Source: Mycoplasmatota bacterium (lineage in GTDB: Bacteria; Bacillota_I; Bacilli_A; Izemoplasmatales; Hujiaoplasmataceae). Taken from it: a DNA stretch of 16,238 nucleotides. The position numbers and the translations under genes were made by a program. Shown here piece after piece: positions 6,560-13,008 of the stretch (position 1 is its first letter; each line of letters starts with the position of its first letter). The DNA lies in contig JAGLYJ010000021.1 in NCBI GenBank assembly GCA_023132365.1, forward strand, positions 1-16,238. The letters are read 5' to 3'. Below the pieces are notes generated by a model that saw nothing but the letters and a program-made list of their open reading frames with translations, was not told the origin of the DNA and did no database searches.

Positions 6560-7209
6560 AATAATTCCTCCAATAAAATTAAGTCAAATTTAGTAGTGGC
6601 TTTAATATTAAATTCATCGCCTTCTACCATCGAAACTTTCTCATTTAATTCATTTACAAAAAGACTTGCGTCATCGGTATAATAATTCTTATTATTTATA
6701 GCCAAAGAGTGAGCCTTTTTAATTAATTTACTGTTAAACACTTGTGGTGTTTGAATTAATCCAATTAAATCTCTGTCTATATATCGATTAATTTTGCCGT
6801 CGCTATATTCTACCACAGAATCCCTGGCTTTTGAAAACAACACAACTGCATTGCTATTTCTAGATACTTGTTTTAGTTTTGAAATATGATCTCTTTTAAT
6901 ATTTGGTCTTGCACCATCGTGAATAAATACGCGGTCTTCGTTTACTAAGCTAAGTCCGTTAAAAACAGATTTCTGTCTTGTCGAGCCTCCTAAAACATAT
7001 TTAATTTTTGGGTCTGAAAACATTGCCCTAGCTTGAGATATATCTTCTTTAGATAAAACAACAATTATCTCTTTAAAATCACTATCTTTTAGAAAGTAAT
7101 TAATTGTATATTCTAATATAGTTATACCATTAATTTGATAGAATATTTTATTGTAACCTAATTTGGTTCTTCTTCCGCTGCCAGCAGCGACAATTACAGC
7201 TGAATACAT
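6556..7209 (-). CDS. ispD: 2-C-methyl-D-erythritol 4-phosphate cytidylyltransferase
   Basis: IspD couples CTP to 2-C-methyl-D-erythritol 4-phosphate, the third MEP step. The 217 residues show the nucleotide-binding AAGSGRRTKLGYNK (8-21), with the conserved arginine R13 and lysine K21. Other motifs are LGGSTRQKSVFNGL (73-86), IHDGARP (96-102), RDLIGLIQTPQVF (146-158), TDDAS (178-182) and GDEFNIKATTKFDL (197-210), whose lysine matches the active-site lysine of E. coli IspD. GGAGAG lies five bases before the ATG. The gene begins two bases after the stop of the PAS/GGDEF-like gene and ends in TGA overlapping ispF, showing TGA is a stop in this genome. Confidence 0.97.
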   Translation of the reverse strand: MYSAVIVAAGSGRRTKLGYNKIFYQINGITILEYTINYFLKDSDFKEIIVVLSKEDISQARAMFSDPKIKYVLGGSTRQKSVFNGLSLVNEDRVFIHDGARPNIKRDHISKLKQVSRNSNAVVLFSKARDSVVEYSDGKINRYIDRDLIGLIQTPQVFNSKLIKKAHSLAINNKNYYTDDASLFVNELNEKVSMVEGDEFNIKATTKFDLILLEELL

Positions 7210-7211
7210 AT

Positions 7212-8384
7212 CTACTCTCCAAAAATTGAATAATTTTGTTTCTTATTCCTTATAGCTTCATCTAATGCTTTCTGTCCTAAATTAATTAAATCATTCATTT
7301 CGTAATTAGCCCACGGATCATGTCTTACAATCCCAACATTTGGATATACTATTTGTTGTATACCGCCAATGCTAAGTTGTAAATTAATTAATTCCCCGCC
7401 ACTAACTAAAGCTCTTTTTAATACTTCATATTTCTGTTCTTCTTTGATAATTAATGCAAACTCTATACCGGTTATTCTAAACATAGAATTAAGATCTTTT
7501 GCAAAGTTATATCTCATTTTCTTTACATACTCAGCAATCATCAAATTACCAACATGCCTACCAAACCTCTTGTTGATATCGGGAATGTTTGTTAGATGCA
7601 TTAACACCAAATAGAAGCTCTGCTTTTCCTTCTTTGATTGTCCTAATACATGAGCTAATTTATCTTCATCTGGAATAGAATCAAGTTCATGAATCATTGT
7701 TTCTGGGAATAATTTAGTATTTATTCCTCTCAATGATGAAACTAAATATCCTTTCCCTTTTTGGTAGAATATTTTTCCTTTTTCAACAACCCAAATGTAG
7801 TTGTTAATTTTTTTAATTCTATATTTCACTTCATAATTCGGCGCTTTCTTATTCGCTTTCTTAATTGCCTGTTGATATTCTGATTTGTCTTCATCATGAA
7901 TATACAACATATAATCTTCTAAAGACATTTCACTTTCTTTAACACTAATAATCTCTTTAGTTTTCTCAGTAATAAATATACCATCTAGATTCTCATCATA
8001 AAATATTAATCCCTCATTTAATAACCCGATGGTTGAAATAAATCTTAATCTTAATAAATCTGAAACATTTTTTATTTCTTCCAATTCTTTTTCTAACTCA
8101 AAAAAGTCATAATCAGTTAAGTTTTGTGTAATCTTTATTTTGTTTTTAAAGGTAATTGCATTAATAAGCAATACAAAATATAAGAAATATGAATAATATT
8201 CTAACGCTTTTTCAATTGATATAAATGTTATTAAATCGGGAAAAACTCTTATAATTCCATAAGCAATAGAAGTAATCAATATTAAAAACAATTTCCATAT
8301 TCTAACTTTTCTATATAGTATTGAACTTAATATAAATAACAACAATAACACTGCTAATGAAATATAAATAAATAATTCATTCAT
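7212..8384 (-). CDS. Membrane protein with PAS-like and degenerate GGDEF domains
   Basis: A 390-residue protein not matched to a named gene. Residues 1-80 hold about three membrane segments (roughly 4-24, 29-55 and 63-79). A helical, probably coiled-coil linker (92-120) follows. Residues about 120-222 look like a PAS fold: LIFYDENLDGIF, then NYEVKYRIKKINNYIWVVEKG and YLVSSLRGIN, as in PAS_3/PAC. Residues about 255-390 follow the GGDEF fold: LMHLTNIPDINKRFGRHVGN (261-280), then MFRITGIEFALII (301-313) in place of xxRxGGDEFxxxx, and a closing ALDEAIRNKKQNYSIF. With TGIEF instead of GGDEF, diguanylate cyclase activity is unlikely; a sensory or nucleotide-binding role is inferred. GAGGG lies six bases before the ATG. 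It starts ten bases after the FAD/SCP2 fusion gene ends and stops two bases before ispD. Confidence 0.75.
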   Translation of the reverse strand: MNELFIYISLAVLLLLFILSSILYRKVRIWKLFLILITSIAYGIIRVFPDLITFISIEKALEYYSYFLYFVLLINAITFKNKIKITQNLTDYDFFELEKELEEIKNVSDLLRLRFISTIGLLNEGLIFYDENLDGIFITEKTKEIISVKESEMSLEDYMLYIHDEDKSEYQQAIKKANKKAPNYEVKYRIKKINNYIWVVEKGKIFYQKGKGYLVSSLRGINTKLFPETMIHELDSIPDEDKLAHVLGQSKKEKQSFYLVLMHLTNIPDINKRFGRHVGNLMIAEYVKKMRYNFAKDLNSMFRITGIEFALIIKEEQKYEVLKRALVSGGELINLQLSIGGIQQIVYPNVGIVRHDPWANYEMNDLINLGQKALDEAIRNKKQNYSIFGE

Positions 8385-8394
8385 ATGAAACCCT

Positions 8395-10737
8395 CTATTT
8401 CTTTATATTTGTATTTACATAAATTACAGGATAAAAATACATTAAAAATATACCTACAAAATATAAATTATATAAAACTGATACATATCTCTCTCCAGTA
8501 ATATATGTTCCTACTAAAATTGATAAGAACAAAAATCCCCAGACGAAAGTTAATCCGTTACTAATTATTTTGAATAATATCGAATTTCTATAATCTATAT
8601 TCTTATCAAACTTAGTATAGTGATAAACCACCGGCTTATCAGCGAACACTGATATGAATAATGCTAGCGATATAATCCCTAACAAGTGATCGTCAAATCG
8701 CATATTATTATACCCTTGCCAAAAAATGGATAAGATTAATCCTGTAAAAAATATCAAATTAAGAAATATGTCGAACCAATGAAATTCTTCATAAGACCTA
8801 TACTTAAAGAATAAAGTTAGTAACCCTAGAAATAAAGCAACAGGATATATAAATATTCCATCCACATAATTTGATAAAAGACACGTAACAAAATATAACC
8901 CAAAGTAAATGAATAAGAATTTTGACCCAAGATTTGTATATTTAGATTTTTTGAAGTCTAATGGATTATATTTTTGAAAATCATCTAAATTAAAGGCTTC
9001 TACTGTCTGAAATAGCAAATCAGTTCCTCCCCTGAACTTCAAAGATCCTGATTCTAGCGCTTCATTAAACGTTATTTTTTTCAGTAACAAGCTAGATAAT
9101 AAATTGTTGGTAGTATAAATAGATAAATCTGCACTAGAATATTTACCTTGATGTATAACAATATTCTTGCCTTTCGTTCTTACAAAATATGTGTTCTTTC
9201 CTATATGAAAATTAACATGTACTTCCCTGTTTTCAAATACCTTATAATTAAAATTATGTCTGATAATCATCATAATTTCTTCGTTATTTAAATAATGCTC
9301 TCTGTCATCTTCGCCAAAGTAAAGTCTATCTTCAATCTTATCTCCAAAAATGATTGCTTGATTGAAAATTCCAAACAATCCAGCTTCAGGTCTTAAATAT
9401 TTATAACCCAAATACAGATTATCAAATACCTGAATATGGTCAAACTCTTCGATATCAATTAGTTTATTAATCGATAAATATTTTCGTTTATCCTCATTGC
9501 TAAGCATCGGAATATATTGTTTTGCTTTACCTTCTTTAATGCCAACAATATTCTTCTTTAATTTAGGAAATGTTGCATACAATCTCCTTAATATTTCATC
9601 TTGATTATAATTTCTGCTTTGATCATATACAAAATCAACGCACAATAATCCTTCGTTCTTATTATTGCTCCTATACATAGAATAATTAAATAGTTTTATC
9701 AGTTTCAATGAAGAATCTTCATTTGTATCAAAATAGTACTCTTGTTTATCGATATCTACTTTTTTTGGGTTTTGATTTAGGGCTAAATACATTGTTTTAA
9801 CATATTGTTTTTTGTCAAAATTAGGATAGAAAGATTTTATTACATTTAAATCTTCTTCCATGTTATTAAAATATTTTGGATAAAATTTAAAAGGATTTTT
9901 TTCGACGAAAAAATACTTGCTAAAATATTCGTTATTATCCTTATCTATCATTGACTTAATTTTGCCATTTTCATCTAACGTTATGTCTTTTATTCTAGTA
10001 TTTATTACGCTTTTAGGATTAATTAATTTTAATTTTTGGATCAATATATCTCTTAAATTTTGTTCGGAGTTTTCTAAGTAATAAAATCCTTCTTTTAAAC
10101 CGGTAACATAACTACTGAAAAAACTATATGAGTTAATATTCTCTTGTTTCAATCCATTTATATATGGATTTAAAACAAATTCTCTTCTTAGGTTTTCGTC
10201 ATCAAAATACTTCTCTAATAAAGCTTTTAACGTAAAATCTCCCCACTCAATCATTAGAGAGGTCAATGTATATGAAGTATTCTTTAACATATTTATAGAT
10301 TGTTCGGTGTAATTATTGTAATGTCGTTCTAATTCCACGAAAAATTTATGAATTTGATTTCTAGATTTAGGATAATGCCTTACCAAATATACTTTAAATT
10401 GTTCAAAATTATGAATTCTTTTTCTAATAAGATTATCTCTACTAACAGTTCCATCTTCATGAAGTTTAAATGTTTTAATTTCATCTAGAAGACCTAAATC
10501 ATCAAAATATTCATAAGTCAATCCCTGCTTATTTAATCCGCTGATAATACCTTTAGAATTATACTCAAAATGATATTTATTATTACTAGGATCGGTAATA
10601 TTTACAACTTCAAAATCATCAACGATTTTTGACGAGTCTTGAATCACTAATACTTTTCTCATTTTCCTCGAAAGATAAACAGCCACAATTAATGCATATG
10701 TGTTATTTCCATATACAATACAATCATATTTATTCAA
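8395..10737 (-). CDS. FAD-oxidoreductase-like (CrtI/amine-oxidase fold) + SCP2 sterol-carrier-like + six-TM fusion protein
   Basis: A 780-residue protein I cannot assign to a named gene. Residues 1 to about 475 resemble NAD(P)/FAD-dependent oxidoreductases of the phytoene-desaturase/amine-oxidase type: KYDCIVYGNNTYALIVAVYLS at the N-terminus, KVLVIQD (28-34), and a closing FAD-fold motif NLYLGYKYLRPEAGLFG (440-456). The dinucleotide motif GxGxxG reads GNNTYA, and the ribose-binding acid after KVLVI is Q, so cofactor binding is uncertain. Residues about 486-583 match the SCP2 pattern (ADLSIYTT, SLLLKKITFNEALESG, LKFRGG). Residues about 605-773 hold six membrane segments. The longest frame opens at 10758; the TTG at 10737 is preferred because AGGAGGT lies six bases before it. 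It is first in an operon with ispD and ispF, so a polyprenoid or carotenoid-like ligand is inferred, not shown. Confidence 0.72.
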   Translation of the reverse strand: MNKYDCIVYGNNTYALIVAVYLSRKMRKVLVIQDSSKIVDDFEVVNITDPSNNKYHFEYNSKGIISGLNKQGLTYEYFDDLGLLDEIKTFKLHEDGTVSRDNLIRKRIHNFEQFKVYLVRHYPKSRNQIHKFFVELERHYNNYTEQSINMLKNTSYTLTSLMIEWGDFTLKALLEKYFDDENLRREFVLNPYINGLKQENINSYSFFSSYVTGLKEGFYYLENSEQNLRDILIQKLKLINPKSVINTRIKDITLDENGKIKSMIDKDNNEYFSKYFFVEKNPFKFYPKYFNNMEEDLNVIKSFYPNFDKKQYVKTMYLALNQNPKKVDIDKQEYYFDTNEDSSLKLIKLFNYSMYRSNNKNEGLLCVDFVYDQSRNYNQDEILRRLYATFPKLKKNIVGIKEGKAKQYIPMLSNEDKRKYLSINKLIDIEEFDHIQVFDNLYLGYKYLRPEAGLFGIFNQAIIFGDKIEDRLYFGEDDREHYLNNEEIMMIIRHNFNYKVFENREVHVNFHIGKNTYFVRTKGKNIVIHQGKYSSADLSIYTTNNLLSSLLLKKITFNEALESGSLKFRGGTDLLFQTVEAFNLDDFQKYNPLDFKKSKYTNLGSKFLFIYFGLYFVTCLLSNYVDGIFIYPVALFLGLLTLFFKYRSYEEFHWFDIFLNLIFFTGLILSIFWQGYNNMRFDDHLLGIISLALFISVFADKPVVYHYTKFDKNIDYRNSILFKIISNGLTFVWGFLFLSILVGTYITGERYVSVLYNLYFVGIFLMYFYPVIYVNTNIKK

Positions 10738-10790
10738 GATATTACCTCCTGTTCTCAAAAATATCTAAATTACTAACTTCTTAGCCTATA

Positions 10791-10816
10791 AAAATTAAAA
10801 GCGCTATTAGCGCTTT
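10791..10816 (-). terminator. Terminator-like hairpin after the diadenylate cyclase gene
   Basis: A perfect 8-bp stem AAAGCGCT/AGCGCTTT (10798-10805 with 10809-10816) with a 3-base loop includes part of the cdaA stop codon. On the minus strand it is followed by TTAATTTTTAT rather than an unbroken T run, so termination may be partial. I see no convincing promoter in 10738-10797, so some read-through into the FAD/SCP2 operon is plausible. Confidence 0.7.
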
Positions 10817-11555
10817 AATTAATCTGAAGAAATTTCTCGAAATACAAATTTAATGTTTCTCTACTAACGTTATATTCCATTTGTCGATTAATTGTAACAC
10901 TAACATTACCTGTTTCTTCTGAGACAACAATTGTTAAAGCATCGCTCTGTTCGCTAATTCCAATAGCTGCTCTGTGTCTAGTTCCATAAGTCATAGGTAA
11001 ATCAGTTCTTTCAGTTGATGGATAATAAGTTTTTGCACATAAAATTTTGTTTCCTCTAATAATAACCGCTCCATCATGAAGTGGCGTTGATGGTATAAAT
11101 ATTGAGGTTAATAATTCTTTAGATATATCCGCATTTATCATTAGAGCCTTGTTGATAAATGGAGTAAGATTAATATTTCTTTCAACAGTTATCAATGCTC
11201 CGATTTTTCTCTTAGATAGAAAATCTACTGAACTCATCAGTTGTTCAGCTAGATCATTGTCAATCTTCATTGGCCTTTTTATAAAGCGGTTAATACCTAA
11301 TCGTTTAGATATATTTGTTAACTCCGTGATGTAGGTCATAATAACTATATATGGTACAGGCACAAAAACAATAATTCTAGTCGTTAAACTTAAATTACCG
11401 GAGTAATCAATCAAAAACACCAAAGAAGTAACTGCTAAAAATATTAATATCAACTTAAATAGTTTAATTGATTTATATGAAACTTTTATTCTCAAAGTTA
11501 ATAAGAATAAAGCGTATAAGTACGTAACTAAAATTAAAACAGTAAAATTATCCAT
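10815..11555 (-). CDS. cdaA: Diadenylate cyclase (c-di-AMP synthase), CdaA/CdaM-like membrane type
   Basis: Makes the second messenger c-di-AMP from two ATP, controlling potassium and osmotic balance in low-GC Gram-positives. The 246 residues start with about three membrane segments (roughly 5-22, 33-50, 60-78). The DAC domain follows: ALITVERNINLTPF (120-133), ELLTSIFIPSTPLHDGAVII (147-166) with the catalytic DGA at 161-163, MTYGTRHRAAIGISEQSDA (188-206) with GTRHR at 191-195, and VSEETGNVSV (211-220). The catalytic motifs are intact. The first segments differ from B. subtilis CdaA, and the usual downstream partners cdaR (YbbR) and glmM are absent here. AGAGGTGG lies six bases before the ATG. 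No terminator is seen after gtrA, 48 bases upstream, so it may belong to the yfhO operon. Confidence 0.94.
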   Translation of the reverse strand: MDNFTVLILVTYLYALFLLTLRIKVSYKSIKLFKLILIFLAVTSLVFLIDYSGNLSLTTRIIVFVPVPYIVIMTYITELTNISKRLGINRFIKRPMKIDNDLAEQLMSSVDFLSKRKIGALITVERNINLTPFINKALMINADISKELLTSIFIPSTPLHDGAVIIRGNKILCAKTYYPSTERTDLPMTYGTRHRAAIGISEQSDALTIVVSEETGNVSVTINRQMEYNVSRETLNLYFEKFLQIN

Positions 11556-11603
11556 AATGTGCCACCTCTTCGTATCTCTATTTTATATTATTTATATATA
11601 TTA

Positions 11604-12089
11604 TTAAAGTGTATCTTCTGCTTTTTTTTCATCTGTCTTTCTAAATACCCAATCAAGTGCAAAATATGCAATTGGAATTAATAATCCCGATGCTAATAGC
11701 GGAGCTACTAGAGAAAGCATTGAAGATGCTTCATAATCAAAGTTTAACCAATTAATACTGATTGAATCAAACAACGATGTTAATGAAGAACTTATAATCC
11801 ATCTCAATAGAAAAACAAGCATTACAATAGAAAATTGTACAGTTGACTTTCTTTTAGGCTTAAAAGTAAAAATAGCATTAGCAAAATATGAAAAAGTTGA
11901 AGCGGATATAAAAGCTAATGTATTAGACCAAAAGGCCAATCCTAGATCGTTTTCAATATTAAAAAACACATTATAGAACAAATAATATACACTTAAGTGT
12001 ATCCCCGTATTAATAACACCAATAACCCCGAAAGTTAAAAACTTTTTAGTTAGAAAATGTTTTTTAATAAAATTCCAAAGCTTACTCAA
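11604..12089 (-). CDS. GtrA family membrane protein (putative polyprenyl-phosphate-sugar flippase)
   Basis: GtrA-like proteins are small four-helix membrane proteins thought to flip polyprenyl-phosphate-linked sugar across the membrane. The 161 residues contain membrane segments near 17-40, 50-77, 84-107 and 122-148. They also carry the family patterns KFLTFGVIGVINTGIHLSVY (16-35) and NTLAFISASTFSYFANAIFTF (56-76), matching FxxxGxxxTxxxxxxY and NxxxFxxxxxxxYxxNxxxTF. The start is a TTG at 12089 that overlaps the last eight bases of the glycosyltransferase gene; GGGGG lies about nine bases upstream. Its position directly after a CsbB/GtrB-type glycosyltransferase supports the flippase role. 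Confidence 0.88.
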   Translation of the reverse strand: MSKLWNFIKKHFLTKKFLTFGVIGVINTGIHLSVYYLFYNVFFNIENDLGLAFWSNTLAFISASTFSYFANAIFTFKPKRKSTVQFSIVMLVFLLRWIISSSLTSLFDSISINWLNFDYEASSMLSLVAPLLASGLLIPIAYFALDWVFRKTDEKKAEDTL

Positions 12090-13008
12090 TGTCTAAATCC
12101 CCCGATGTTTCTGCGACTAAATATATTGGTCTGTTTAACGATTGTTTTCTATTTTGATATAACAGATAAATAACAACATAACTAAGTATGCTTAATACCA
12201 TTAATGTAAATGATGCTTGCAATCCAATAATCATTTCTCCAAGCGAGAAAGTGTTAGTTGTAAATAAAACAATATCTAAGATAACTAGTAACAAGCTAAT
12301 AAACGCAGTTATTACAGGTAAAACTAGTAAGATAGTAGAAAACTGATTCATACCGTTAAAAGCATACTTCATTAATGATTTAAAACTCCAAGAACTCTTT
12401 CCATGTTTTCTTGGTATAAAATCATATTCTATACATTTTCTTGAATAACCCACCCAAGAAAAGATTCCTTTAACAAAACGATAATTATCTTTGATATCTA
12501 GAAAAGCTTTTACAACAATTTTATCTAATAATTGAAAATCTTTAGCTCCGTTTTCAAGCGGCATTTCTGTATAGAAATTATATATTCTATAGAACCAATT
12601 TGCGAAGAAAGTCCTAAGTTTAGGTTCCCCTTTTCTAGATTTGCCTTTTGTATAAATAATTTTAAATCCTTCTTCATAAGCTTCAATCATTTCTGTTATT
12701 AATTCTGGCGGTTGTTGAAGGTCACAGTCAATTATGATTACAAAATCTTTGTCTTTAGAGTTTACAAGACCCGCATGCATAGCTGCTTCTTTACCAAAAT
12801 TTCTTGATAATGATATATAACTTACTACAGAATCCTTATCGCTTATTTTTTTTATTTCTTGAAGAGTATTATCTTTTGAACCATCATTAATAAATAAGAT
12901 ATCTAATTGGCAATTATCATGTTTTATATATTTAATGACTTCATTATAAAATAATGGAACATTTTCCTCTTCATTATATGCCGGTACTATTATTCTTCCC
13001 TGTTTCAT
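12082..13008 (-). CDS. csbB: Polyprenyl-phosphate glycosyltransferase, GT2 family, CsbB/GtrB type
   Basis: Expected to load a sugar from a nucleotide sugar onto undecaprenyl phosphate at the inner membrane face. The 308 residues comprise a cytoplasmic GT2 domain: RIIVPAYNEEENVPLFY (5-21), FINDGSKDNT (39-48), SLSRNFGKEAAMHAG (66-80), and the metal-binding DCD at 94-96 in IIDCDLQQPPELI (the common form is DADLQ.PPE). HGKSSWSFKSLMKYAFNGM (202-220) follows, equivalent to the GxSKW segment of the family. Two C-terminal membrane segments lie near 224-250 and 262-284. The ATG overlaps the TGA of the YfhO gene (ATGA), with GGAG ten bases upstream. The sugar is unknown; B. subtilis CsbB uses GlcNAc. 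Dolichol-phosphate-mannose-synthase-like enzymes share the motifs. Confidence 0.9.
   Translation of the reverse strand: MKQGRIIVPAYNEEENVPLFYNEVIKYIKHDNCQLDILFINDGSKDNTLQEIKKISDKDSVVSYISLSRNFGKEAAMHAGLVNSKDKDFVIIIDCDLQQPPELITEMIEAYEEGFKIIYTKGKSRKGEPKLRTFFANWFYRIYNFYTEMPLENGAKDFQLLDKIVVKAFLDIKDNYRFVKGIFSWVGYSRKCIEYDFIPRKHGKSSWSFKSLMKYAFNGMNQFSTILLVLPVITAFISLLLVILDIVLFTTNTFSLGEMIIGLQASFTLMVLSILSYVVIYLLYQNRKQSLNRPIYLVAETSGDLDIE

Noticed and set aside
7369..7614. Plus-strand frame of 81 codons inside the GGDEF-like gene
   Set aside because: It lies wholly antisense to a coding region with a coherent domain pattern and has no start signal.
11149..11334. Plus-strand frame inside the diadenylate cyclase gene
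   Set aside because: It is antisense to the conserved DAC domain and shows no features of its own.
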